A stretch of 64,000 nucleotides of DNA from JAICKN01 sp036489565 (lineage in GTDB: Bacteria > Acidobacteriota > Terriglobia > Terriglobales > Acidobacteriaceae), in contig DASXFN010000086.1 in NCBI GenBank assembly GCA_036489565.1, positions 69,474 through 133,473 of the forward strand. Direction: 5' to 3'. The position numbers and the translations under genes are program-made. The notes under the pieces were generated by a model. That model was given only the letters and a program-made list of their open reading frames with translations. It made no database searches and had not been told where the DNA came from. Of the stretch, positions 36,418 to 44,450 are shown one piece after another. Position 1 is the stretch's first letter; every line of letters begins with the position of its first letter.

Positions 36418-36511
36418 TTACGAAGATCAAGTCTTTACAACGGTGTATTTAGGGAAGTCAGGAAGAAGGAATCTTCCACTGGCGGATGGCGACCGAATTT
36501 CGATTTGGAAA

Positions 36512-37741
36512 TTAATGTCTAGACCGATGCCGAACAACAAAGTCCGTGGCCGGTGAGAATTCGGTCAGCGCCGCAAGTAGCTCGGCGTTCTTCGCGTAAA
36601 TCGTCTTAAGTCGCCGTAACGCCTTTTCTCCGAAGACAGGTTCAATCGATCGAGCAAACTCAACCAAGCCACTCAGGTGATTCAAATACGCAATTGGGTG
36701 CTTGGATCGAACGAAACGAGCGTGCTCGATCAGACCCTTGGTCTCGATATAGTGGAGCGCCACTTCGATGTGATTTTTCGTCTGACGTTTCAGCCGTGGT
36801 TGAGTATCGTTGACGACCAAGCCGGTGACAGTCTTTCTCGCACCAGGCCCAAGGATATGCGTCTTCTTTCTGTTCACTACGAACCCGTGGTCACCCAGCA
36901 CGCGGCGGATGCGTTGTAAAACGGCTTGGCAGGTCGCTCGCGAACCCTCAGAAAACGAAACGATCAAATCGTCCGCATAGCGCGTGTAGACACCTCCGAA
37001 TTCAGATGCAATCGCTGTGACTTGTTCGTCTAGCTTCACGGCGATCAGATTAGACAGCATCGGACTGGTAGGAGCACCCTGAGGAAGATGCCCACTTTGG
37101 GATGCGTCATAGGGAACCGAAGGACGAGGACCGCGCGTTCGCTCGTTCCATCTCCACTTCAGATCGCGCTGGCGGAAGCGCGCGACCGCAGGCGGAGCCA
37201 CTCGCGTGCAAATCCGTGCCATTTCAAACGAGAGTAGCGCTGGGTAGCCGAGTTTCCGAAAAACCCAATAAACCTGTCGTTCGGAGACCGATTCGAAGAA
37301 ATCATGAATGTCAATCTTTACCATCCACCGCGAATCCGCGTGTTCCTCGGCATTGCGCAGGATGGAACAGTTTTTCGCATACGCGCGGCTCGCTTTGTTC
37401 AAATGCGCGACCGCCCCCAGAGAACTTAGAATATGAGCTGCGATCCAGTTCTGCACGACCCGTATTTGGGTGGCTGGCACGCAAATCCAGCGCTGACCGC
37501 CCGAGGATTTCTGCTTTGGATAGACCCGGTAGTCCCCTTTGAGCCGTTCGCGTTTGATGGTCGTTCGGAGCCGCTTCCAGGGTACACCGGACAAGACTGA
37601 TAGATGCATGAGCGAAAAAACCACCGGCACTTGCCGCGACTGCATTTCGAGGAAACGTTGCTTAAGCGCTTCTTTATATCCGGGATCTGCGGTGAATTGA
37701 GCGAGCCCATGCTCGAATTGATGAAGAGTTGGTCCTAGCAT
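36512..37741 (-). CDS. Retron-type reverse transcriptase
   Basis: 409 residues. Reverse transcriptase motifs are in order: NAEEH (~130-134), IDIHDFF with the first catalytic Asp (~143-149), QGAPTSPMLSNL (~221-232), the YTRYADDLIVSF box (YADD ~255-258), FVVNRKKTHILG and VTGLVVND (VTG ~305-307). NAxxH between RT2 and RT3 and VTG in region 7 are the two hallmarks that separate retron RTs from group II intron and other RTs. It has no maturase or endonuclease domain. The enzyme should extend an internal RNA guanosine 2'-OH to make msDNA from the non-coding RNA lying directly upstream. Its ATG and first codons form part of the a2 repeat. The partner effector gene is upstream on the same strand. Confidence 0.93.
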   Translation of the reverse strand: MLGPTLHQFEHGLAQFTADPGYKEALKQRFLEMQSRQVPVVFSLMHLSVLSGVPWKRLRTTIKRERLKGDYRVYPKQKSSGGQRWICVPATQIRVVQNWIAAHILSSLGAVAHLNKASRAYAKNCSILRNAEEHADSRWMVKIDIHDFFESVSERQVYWVFRKLGYPALLSFEMARICTRVAPPAVARFRQRDLKWRWNERTRGPRPSVPYDASQSGHLPQGAPTSPMLSNLIAVKLDEQVTAIASEFGGVYTRYADDLIVSFSEGSRATCQAVLQRIRRVLGDHGFVVNRKKTHILGPGARKTVTGLVVNDTQPRLKRQTKNHIEVALHYIETKGLIEHARFVRSKHPIAYLNHLSGLVEFARSIEPVFGEKALRRLKTIYAKNAELLAALTEFSPATDFVVRHRSRH

Positions 37742-37743
37742 TA
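37726..37743 (-). repeat. Retron a2 repeat, in the first codons of the RT gene
   Basis: On the minus strand TAATGCTAGGACCAACTC. It pairs with a1 (37914-37930) over 17 bp including two G-U pairs and one bulged A. The RT start ATG (37739-37741) lies inside it, so RNA folding and RT translation initiation compete for the same bases. Confidence 0.8.
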
Positions 37744-37912
37744 CTTAGATTCCGCACCCGCGTAGCGTGGTGTGTCGGACGTTTACAGGTAAAGGCGTCT
37801 TATCGAAGCTGTAAACGCCCGACAAACTGCGATGAAAAGACAATAGAATCTCGGCACAAAGAACTCTCTGTGCCACTGCTCCCAAAGGGAGAGTGCAACA
37901 TTTGTTGCTTAC

Positions 37913-39226
37913 CTAATGCCGGACCAACCCATCACATGATAAAGGATAATACGTCCGCCCAAGGGGACGCTTTCTCCAGTCCCAGCGCTTCCGCACTTTT
38001 CCGGCGGCGTCGCGCACTCGCTCCAATAAGCCCCTGCCAAAGGGTGTCAACAAATGTGTTTGGACATCCAGCACGCCGAGGCGATACGCCTCAAGCCGCT
38101 GTGCTGTAACTTCCGCGACTGGAACACCGAGAACGCCGGCGATCTTTAGATCCTGCCATCCGGAACGCGATGCGAGGCCCAACGCTAGTAAAAGCTTCCA
38201 CTGCGAACCTTGACTACGCTGTAAGGTCGGATCGCGCAGCATCGAGAGCGCAAGGCGATACTGGTTTGAATCCCAAAGGACATTCGACGGCCTGTTAACA
38301 TCCTCACCGTAAAACGCCGATTTCAATTCCACTGGAATACCGCGGTTAGGAAATAGCGGTTCGTACTTTTGTCCATCTGACCACAATATGACCGGGGCAT
38401 TGTTAGGACAGCTATGTTCGAAGATCATGCCAACCGCGCCGCTACCAAAACCCATAGGTATATGTTCACGCCGCGTCCACTTCGCTCTTACCTCGCAAAA
38501 GTTCAACATAACTGGGGTGAAGAACTGTCCAGACCCCTGGGCGGGGGTTGCCAGGCGGATACGCGCTCTTGTCAAACCGTATCCCCTATGCAAAACAGCA
38601 TTTAGGCCACTCTCCAGCCCCCCATAAGACACGATCCAAAGGTTCGTCCACTTGTAGGAGATCCAGCTTTTAAGCGTCGGCTCCATTGCGTCCCGCAAAT
38701 ATGTCGCAATCCTGCGTCCGGTTCCGATGAAATCTTCGACGAGCACGACGTTCTTCATGCGTTGCGCTCGCATCGAGTTCAACGTGGGGTGAGCCTGAAC
38801 CCTTGGCCCGTAGATGCGAGCCAAATTCTCGTTCATACTCTTCACTCGGTCTGCGCTACTGCCGGCCACCCGTTTCGAAGGTCTGTCCGCGTCTTCCTCG
38901 GTTGGCGTCTCGACCACGCTGAACAAAGCGACATTCTCGTCACCTAATTCTCCAAAGAGCTGGACCAAGGCCATACTTACACCCGTTTCGAATTGCGTGT
39001 GCGAGACAAGACGAAGGGAACGCAGGAGCTGCCGCCCGATCTCCCGTTCGACAAATGGGAACTGGTCTAACCATGTTTTGCCGAGTTCGAAATCATCTAG
39101 CGTCAAAAGAGCCTCCGCCTCCCACCATTGTGATCCAACGGGATTCTCCGAGTCCAGGGCGAGACGACGAAATGCGGAGTGCCCGAGGTGATAATTGGCG
39201 AGTTCGTCGTTTTTGCGCGCCAGCAA
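37913..39226 (-). CDS. Retron effector: phosphoribosyltransferase-like protein with C-terminal winged-helix-like region
   Basis: 437 residues from TTG at 39226. Residues ~95-205 look like a type I PRTase core: ENVALFSVVETPTEEDADRP, then the PRPP-loop-like MKNVVLVEDFIGTGRRIATY (~157-176; acidic pair ED followed by GTGRR). The last ~85 residues (WKLLLALGLASRSGWQDLKI, AGVLGVPVAEVTAQRLEAYR, LLTPFGRGLLERV) look like a winged helix. PRTase-like plus winged-helix effectors mark one retron group (type III in the scheme I recall). The expected role is a toxin-like effector held inactive by RT-msDNA and freed on phage attack. The frame is open and protein-like for 26 codons upstream of the TTG, so the N-terminus is uncertain. 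The stop lies inside the retron RNA. Confidence 0.82.
   Translation of the reverse strand: MLARKNDELANYHLGHSAFRRLALDSENPVGSQWWEAEALLTLDDFELGKTWLDQFPFVEREIGRQLLRSLRLVSHTQFETGVSMALVQLFGELGDENVALFSVVETPTEEDADRPSKRVAGSSADRVKSMNENLARIYGPRVQAHPTLNSMRAQRMKNVVLVEDFIGTGRRIATYLRDAMEPTLKSWISYKWTNLWIVSYGGLESGLNAVLHRGYGLTRARIRLATPAQGSGQFFTPVMLNFCEVRAKWTRREHIPMGFGSGAVGMIFEHSCPNNAPVILWSDGQKYEPLFPNRGIPVELKSAFYGEDVNRPSNVLWDSNQYRLALSMLRDPTLQRSQGSQWKLLLALGLASRSGWQDLKIAGVLGVPVAEVTAQRLEAYRLGVLDVQTHLLTPFGRGLLERVRDAAGKVRKRWDWRKRPLGRTYYPLSCDGLVRH
37914..37930 (-). repeat. Retron a1 repeat, in the last codons of the effector gene
   Basis: On the minus strand GGGTTGGTCCGGCATTA. It encodes the last residues of the effector (GLVRH) and the first two bases of its TAG stop. 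It pairs with a2 at 37726-37743. Confidence 0.8.
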
Positions 39227-39303
39227 GCATGAGACGAAGACCCTGCTCCGAACCTTCGCAACAACCGGCTCGCCAATCTCACGGATAATGGGTAGTGAAA
39301 AAA

Positions 39304-40419
39304 CTATTGCGGCGTCTGCTGTGACATTTCGCCAGGCGCGGGGTTGTAGAAGAAGTAAATGCGCAGTCCCAGATATTGTCCCGGGAATTCGCCCGGCAGC
39401 GGCGGAAATGGATTCGATCCCGTGATCCCCGCCCAGGCGGCGCGATCCAGCGGAATATCGCCGGAGGTGCCATCCAGCTTCAGGCCAGCCACCGTGCCGT
39501 TTTTCAAAATCACGAACTCAATGGCCACCTTGCCCTTTTTAGAAATCGGCGGCTCGGCGGACTCGGGAATCACCCGATACCAATTTTCTTTTACATCATG
39601 GAGCACGCGCGCTAAGTAGGGCCCAAAATCCACGCCCATCGTGTCCGTGAGAATGTCCATGTTCTCCACGGCCCGCGGCGCCGTGCGGCCTTGGTTTAAG
39701 CCATAATCTCCCGCGCTCCCGCCAAATTTCCCCCGATTCGCGAGCGCCGCTTTGGCCGCCTGCTCAATGGCCGTGCCTGCCGACATATTTGGAGTATTAA
39801 AGTTTGGCTGCCGCGGCGGAGTGGGCGGCGGTGTCAGCTTTGCCATCTGATTTTCATCAGGCTTCTGTTGCGGCGGTGGCGGCGCTGATTGCTGCGCCGG
39901 CTGCTGCTGCGCGGGACTCTGGCTCGCCTGTTGCGGCGTAGGGCGCGGCGCCGGTGGATTGGGTCTTCCCGGCCGCGAACTATCAATAAACTTTTTCAGC
40001 TCCCGCTGATCAATCTTTGGCGTTTTGGAGGCCGCCATCCGGTCCTTGTCGGAAATGATGTTGCTGTTTACATGCTTCGGCCTCTGCAAATCCGGAGGCA
40101 ATTCCAAATAGGTGAGCTGTTTCTGTTTTGCCAGGTCCGCAGGGCTCACGCGCACCACAGCCGATAAAGGCAGATACTTCGCCAGCCGGTTCGCATTCAG
40201 GATCACAAGAATCAGGGCGATATGGACGATCAGCGAAATCCAAAACGCTTCCCGCTGCCGCGATTTTGAAAGGTCATCCTGAAGCTGAATCACCAGCTCC
40301 GGCGTAACATGCAGATCGCGATAAGCCGATTCCCACCGATCCACGTCATACAAGCCGGTACCTTCCGCGGGCGAAGGCGGAGTGGTAGGAGGCCGCGGAG
40401 GGGTTTCGGTCATAGGCAT
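39304..40419 (-). CDS. TonB/TolA-like protein
   Basis: 371 residues. A cytoplasmic N-terminus of ~75 residues precedes one membrane helix (FWISLIVHIALILVILNANR), then a long Pro/Gln-rich linker (~150-220, PAQQQPAQQSAPPPPQQKPD) and a C-terminal TonB-type domain (FGPYLARVLHDVKENWYRVI; KGKVAIEFVILKNGTVAGLK). The long N-terminal cytoplasmic part is unusual for TonB. It could energise outer-membrane transport or act in gliding-type machinery; no ExbB/ExbD genes are nearby. The stop is 77 bp before the retron effector start used here. Confidence 0.87.
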   Translation of the reverse strand: MPMTETPPRPPTTPPSPAEGTGLYDVDRWESAYRDLHVTPELVIQLQDDLSKSRQREAFWISLIVHIALILVILNANRLAKYLPLSAVVRVSPADLAKQKQLTYLELPPDLQRPKHVNSNIISDKDRMAASKTPKIDQRELKKFIDSSRPGRPNPPAPRPTPQQASQSPAQQQPAQQSAPPPPQQKPDENQMAKLTPPPTPPRQPNFNTPNMSAGTAIEQAAKAALANRGKFGGSAGDYGLNQGRTAPRAVENMDILTDTMGVDFGPYLARVLHDVKENWYRVIPESAEPPISKKGKVAIEFVILKNGTVAGLKLDGTSGDIPLDRAAWAGITGSNPFPPLPGEFPGQYLGLRIYFFYNPAPGEMSQQTPQ

Positions 40420-40691
40420 GGCATTTTCAGCTTAATGGGTTAGACACAACTCACCCGCCATTAGTTGCTGGACTTGAACATCAGACTTGCAATTCGCTCG
40501 AGGCCCGTGGGATACCGCCAACTTCTGCTCTCCTTCGCTGCCAAGTGCTTTTATTGTCGCATTTTCCCGGAATTTGGTGAAATTCTAAAGGTACCTGCAC
40601 CTTGGGAATAGTAAGGAAAAGCGTACATCGAATACCGCGGGGGTACTGTCAAGAAGTGTAAAAACCGCCTGGGCTAAAACTGACAAAATCG

Positions 40692-41702
40692 CTACTTTCG
40701 CAGCGTCTCAAGTTGCGCTTTCTTCCCGTGCTCTGCAATCACGGAAACAATACTCAATGCCAGGCTAAGCGCCTCGCGCCCGTCTTCCACTGAAACCAAA
40801 GGTTTTGAGCGCTGCCGTACGCACTCCAAAAATGATTTAAGCTCCGACTGCAAGGGTTCCTCGGCCTGCAACTCAGGTTTATTGATCTTGATTTGCGGAT
40901 TTGCCGAAGGTTCTCCCGTGCCACCCTCCCCGCCAACGCTGAAAACCAAAACGTCCTGCCGGCTGTAATCCAGTGATATGTACTGTCCCGGCTGAAAGAA
41001 GCGCAACTTCCGCACCAGTTCGGTTGAAACCCGGCTGGCAGTGAAGTTCGCGACGCAGCCGGACTCAAACTCCAGCCGCACATTCGCGATGTCCACCTTG
41101 CGGGAAAGGATGGGCAGTCCCACCGCCCGTATCTCTTTCACCGGCGAGCGAACAAGTGAAAGGACAATATCCAGGTCATGAATCATCAGGTCCAGCACTA
41201 CGTCCACATCCAAAGATCGCGGGCTGAACATGCTCAAGCGATGTACTTCAAAAAACATGGGCTGCGTAACCAAAGGGACGGTCGCGCGAACCGCTGGATT
41301 GAAGCGCTCCAAATGCCCCACCTGGACTACTCGCTTAAACTGCTGTGCGAGCCGCACAATTTCATTGGCGTCGGCCAGAGAAGGAGCCAGCGGCTTCTCC
41401 ACTAACACGTCAATCCCTGATTCCATTAGCGCGCGCGATACTTCCAGATGGCTGATGGTCGGCACAACCACTGAAGCTGCCTGCACCTCATTGTAAGTAG
41501 CGATCAATTGCTCGATGGAGCCGAAGGCGCGGCAGCCGAATTCTTTCGCCAGCAGGTCCGCTCGCGCCAGGTCAGTGTCAACAATCCCCGCCAGCCGTAC
41601 CGCTTCGCCTTGCTTTGCCAGCTTGTCGTAAACGCGCGCATGATTTCGCCCAAACGCGCCCGCACCGATCACCGCTACCGTAATTAAATTTTTATCGTTC
41701 AG
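40692..41702 (-). CDS. Gfo/Idh/MocA family oxidoreductase
   Basis: NAD(P)-dependent sugar dehydrogenase family. Rossmann start VIGAGAFGRNHARVYDK, the EKP motif in DVLVEKPLAPSLADANEIV, and HDLDIVLSLVRSPVKEIRAV. No ATG is available: the GTG at 41672 cuts the first beta strand, whereas a CTG at 41702, eight bases after AAGGA, gives NDKNLITVAVIGAGAFGRNH, which restores the strand. A non-standard CTG start is therefore proposed. It closes the GDP-mannose supply cluster, 107 bp behind the phosphomannomutase gene, so a nucleotide-sugar or glycan substrate is likely. Confidence 0.88.
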   Translation of the reverse strand: MNDKNLITVAVIGAGAFGRNHARVYDKLAKQGEAVRLAGIVDTDLARADLLAKEFGCRAFGSIEQLIATYNEVQAASVVVPTISHLEVSRALMESGIDVLVEKPLAPSLADANEIVRLAQQFKRVVQVGHLERFNPAVRATVPLVTQPMFFEVHRLSMFSPRSLDVDVVLDLMIHDLDIVLSLVRSPVKEIRAVGLPILSRKVDIANVRLEFESGCVANFTASRVSTELVRKLRFFQPGQYISLDYSRQDVLVFSVGGEGGTGEPSANPQIKINKPELQAEEPLQSELKSFLECVRQRSKPLVSVEDGREALSLALSIVSVIAEHGKKAQLETLRK

Positions 41703-41809
41703 GAATGGTCCTTACCATTGGAGGTCGAGCTAAAGATTACAACATCGGCGCGAAATGGCGGAAATTGCAGCAAATCGTTCAGGATTGACCTTTCGTTTTT
41801 CTGATCGCT

Positions 41810-43240
41810 CTAAGAGTTTTCGACAAACGCCTTGGCATTGGCAAGGATTTCACTCACCAGCGCCGGTGACGCCGCCTCGCTGTAAACACGCAGCAGTGGC
41901 TCCGTTCCCGAAGCGCGGAAAAGCACCCACGGCTCCGCGCCGTTTCCATCCGATGGAATATTCAGGAAGAATTTCACTCCATCCATGTGTTCCTTTCGCA
42001 ATACGGAACTCGCTCCCAGCTTTTTCGTCGTTTCAGCTTTCGCGCGCTGAATCGCGCTCTGCTTTACTTCTTCCGGAATGTGCAAATCCAGCCGCCCGTA
42101 ATGGTGTGCTCCAAATTCCTTTTGCAAGTCGGCGACTAACTGGCCGAGCGGCTTGCCTTCCTCCGCCATCACGTTCGCCAGCAGCAGCGAATTCAACACT
42201 CCATCCCGCTCCGGAAGATAGCGCGAGTAGCCGATCCCGCCGGACTCCTCACCGCCAATTACGATTTCGCGCTCCATCATCAGGTCGGCAATATATTTAA
42301 AGCCGATGCAGCATTCATTCAATTTGCGTCCATGCTTGGCCGCAATGCGGTCGAGCATTTTTGTCGTGTTAAAGGCCCGCACCACTTCGCCGGGCCACTT
42401 CTTGCGCTCCAGCAGCCAGCGGAGCAGGACCGAAAAAATCTTGTGCGAATCCACAAAGCTGCCGTCTTCCGCTACCGCGCCAATGCGGTCGGCGTCGCCA
42501 TCGGTGGCAAATCCGGCATGGCACTTTTCCTTTTTCACCGTTTCCTGCAGCAGCACCACGTGCGGCTCAATCGGCTCCGGATTAATTCCCGGAAACAATG
42601 GATTCAGCTCCTGCCGGATGGCCACGTGCTGAATGCCCTTGCGCGAAAATATCTGCGGCAAAATGCCGCGCCCTGACCCGTACATCGCGTCCACCGCGAA
42701 CTTGAAATTCGCCTTTGCAATCAGATCCACGTCAGCAAAGCGGCAAATCGCTTCCATGTACGGAGTCTTCAAGTCCACTTCGGTGATGCTCGCGCTCTTT
42801 CCGTTCGGCATGGCAGCAGCATGTAACTCGCGCTCAATCACCTTCATGATGGCAGGCGTCGCCGAGCCGCCAAATTTTCCTTTGAACTTCACCCCATTCC
42901 AATTCCACGGATTATGGCTCGATGTGACCACAACTCCGCCCGCCGCGCCTTGCTCCTTCACCGCCAGCGAAATTGCCGGAGTGGGAACATAGTCGGCGGC
43001 AAGCTTCACCGCGATCCCCGCCGCCGCCAGCACTTCCGCGACAACGCGCGCTGCGTTCTTGGAGGCAAAGCGTGTGTCATAGCCGACGATCACGCCCTGG
43101 CTGAAATCCTCTTCCTTGAGCACATAAGACGCGATGGCCCCAGCCACCCGGCGCACATTCGCAAACGTGAAGTCGTCCGCGATCACTCCGCGCCAGCCGT
43201 CAGTGCCAAACTTGATTTGAGTTGTGAGCTCGTTAGTCAT
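41810..43240 (-). CDS. Phosphoglucomutase/phosphomannomutase family protein
   Basis: 476 residues of the alpha-D-phosphohexomutase family. Visible sites: active serine loop GGVVVTSSHNPWNWNGVKF, metal-binding DGDADRIGAVAEDG, sugar-binding GGEESGGIGYSRYLPERDG, and phosphate-binding FRASGTEPLLRVYSEA. It interconverts hexose 1- and 6-phosphates. Its place next to manC and manA points to mannose 6-phosphate to mannose 1-phosphate, but glucose use is also possible. Confidence 0.93.
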   Translation of the reverse strand: MTNELTTQIKFGTDGWRGVIADDFTFANVRRVAGAIASYVLKEEDFSQGVIVGYDTRFASKNAARVVAEVLAAAGIAVKLAADYVPTPAISLAVKEQGAAGGVVVTSSHNPWNWNGVKFKGKFGGSATPAIMKVIERELHAAAMPNGKSASITEVDLKTPYMEAICRFADVDLIAKANFKFAVDAMYGSGRGILPQIFSRKGIQHVAIRQELNPLFPGINPEPIEPHVVLLQETVKKEKCHAGFATDGDADRIGAVAEDGSFVDSHKIFSVLLRWLLERKKWPGEVVRAFNTTKMLDRIAAKHGRKLNECCIGFKYIADLMMEREIVIGGEESGGIGYSRYLPERDGVLNSLLLANVMAEEGKPLGQLVADLQKEFGAHHYGRLDLHIPEEVKQSAIQRAKAETTKKLGASSVLRKEHMDGVKFFLNIPSDGNGAEPWVLFRASGTEPLLRVYSEAASPALVSEILANAKAFVENS

Positions 43241-43246
43241 TGTTTT

Positions 43247-43306
43247 GGTCGTTGGTCATTGGTCATTGGCTCTAGGCTGTTGGCCAAAAACCAATGACCA
43301 ACGACC
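43247..43306. repeat. 16 bp perfect inverted repeat between manC and the phosphohexomutase gene
   Basis: GGTCGTTGGTCATTGG (43247-43262) and CCAATGACCAACGACC (43291-43306) pair perfectly around a 28-base loop. The arms are built of heptamers of the GGTCRTT type that also occur as a tandem inside dnaG (about 61363-61389). It could act as a terminator or processing site between the two genes. Confidence 0.65.
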
Positions 43307-43317
43307 AACGACGCCTT

Positions 43318-44430
43318 TCAAACCAGCTTTTTCAATTTTTTTTCGTCCAGATACTTCACTACCTTGCCCACATCCTGCGCCTGTTCGCGCGTGGTAATCA
43401 GCAAGGCGTCATCCGTTTCCACAACCACCAGATTATTCACTCCCACGGCCGCGACAAACTTGCCCGGCACATGCAGGTAGTTCCCGGTCGCGTTCAGAGT
43501 GAAGATGCCCTGTGCCTGGATCAGGTTGCCGTCCGCGGGTTGCTGCTTGGCCGCGTGGTGCTCATGCAGCGCCGTCCATGAACCCAGGTCGTTCCACCCG
43601 AAATCCGCCGGGAGACAATAAATGCTAGAGCTTTGCTCCCCTTTCGCCGAGCGCGGCTCCAGCACTGCATAATCAATGCTGATGTTCTCGCACTTTGGAT
43701 AAAGCCGTTTGAATGTGCTGGCAAACTTTTTCGTCCCGAACGTCGCGGCGATTTGTTCCAGAATCGGCGCCGTTTTCGGCAAGTGCTCACGCAGCGCATT
43801 GGCCAGCGTACGCGCACTCCACAAAAACATTCCGCTATTCCAGAAGTAGTTGCCTTCGCTTACAAAACCTGCGGCGCGCACCGCGTCCGGCTTTTCGGTA
43901 AAGCGTCGCACCCGCGAAGTTTCCGCATCGTAAGCTGCGCCGACTTCGATGTAGCCGTATCCCGTCTCCGGACGTGTAGGGGGTATTCCCAGCACCACGA
44001 TATTTTCGGCGGCCGCCGCGATCTCCACGCCTTTCTCAATCGTCCGGCGATAAGCCTTCTCGTCGCTGATGACTTGATCGGACGGAAACATTCCGATGAC
44101 TGCTTCGGGATTCAATTTGAGCAGAATAAAAGCGGCAAGCCCAATCGCGGGGGCGGTGTTGCGCCCCACCGGTTCGGCAATAATTTGTTTTTTATTGAGG
44201 GTGGAAACCTGTCGTCCGATTTCCTTTTGTGAGTCTTCGTTGGTAATGACCCAGAAATTGTCAGGCGTGGACAACGGCAGCAGCCGCGCCACCGTCTGCT
44301 GGATCATCGTCTGCTTTCCATCAAGCGCCAGCAGCTGCTTGGCCTTGGTTTTACGGCTCAGCGGCCAGAACCGCGTGCCACGGCCTCCGGCCAAAATCAC
44401 GGGATAAAAGTTCGCAGGTTTTTTGCTCAC
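43318..44430 (-). CDS. manC: Mannose-1-phosphate guanylyltransferase
   Basis: Makes GDP-mannose from mannose 1-phosphate and GTP. 370 residues, a single nucleotidyltransferase domain without the fused isomerase of longer ManC proteins. It shows VILAGGRGTRFWPLSRKTKA, MFPSDQVISDEKAYRRTIEK, the FTEKPDA motif and WNSGMFLWSARTLANAL. The isomerase function is supplied by the separate manA gene 20 bp upstream. Confidence 0.94.
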   Translation of the reverse strand: MSKKPANFYPVILAGGRGTRFWPLSRKTKAKQLLALDGKQTMIQQTVARLLPLSTPDNFWVITNEDSQKEIGRQVSTLNKKQIIAEPVGRNTAPAIGLAAFILLKLNPEAVIGMFPSDQVISDEKAYRRTIEKGVEIAAAAENIVVLGIPPTRPETGYGYIEVGAAYDAETSRVRRFTEKPDAVRAAGFVSEGNYFWNSGMFLWSARTLANALREHLPKTAPILEQIAATFGTKKFASTFKRLYPKCENISIDYAVLEPRSAKGEQSSSIYCLPADFGWNDLGSWTALHEHHAAKQQPADGNLIQAQGIFTLNATGNYLHVPGKFVAAVGVNNLVVVETDDALLITTREQAQDVGKVVKYLDEKKLKKLV

Positions 44431-44450
44431 GAAGTTTTCAATCGAGAATT

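Larger units (their letters stand above)
37726..37930 (-). ncRNA. Retron msr-msd RNA
   Basis: Bounded by a1 and a2. In transcription order: a1; GG, the likely branching guanosine region (37912-37913), resembling the G that follows a1 in known retrons; three msr hairpins (37895-37908, GCAACA/TGTTGC; 37879-37891, CTCCC/GGGAG; 37853-37874, nine pairs with an AGTT loop); then msd, closed at its base by AGATTC (37846-37851) pairing GAATCT (37747-37752), with a long hairpin whose 15 bp stem pairs 37809-37823 with 37774-37788 (one G-U) around a 20-base loop. A further small hairpin (CACC-CGC/GCG-GGTG) lies near 37756-37773. Everything listed is read from the bases; the branch point is inferred. Confidence 0.85.

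Noticed and set aside
36512..37741. Group II intron or CRISPR-associated RT
   Set aside because: No maturase or endonuclease domain, no intron boundaries or domain V hairpin, no Cas genes or repeat array nearby, and NAxxH plus VTG favour a retron.
39279..39473. Frame starting with GTG just upstream of the retron effector
   Set aside because: It is out of frame with the effector and mostly antisense-type reading of the tonB 3' end; its residues look random, whereas the effector frame upstream of 39226 looks coding.
43247..43306. CRISPR-like array
   Set aside because: The repeats are 7 bp, contiguous and inverted, with no spacer structure; they belong to a slippage-type repeat family.
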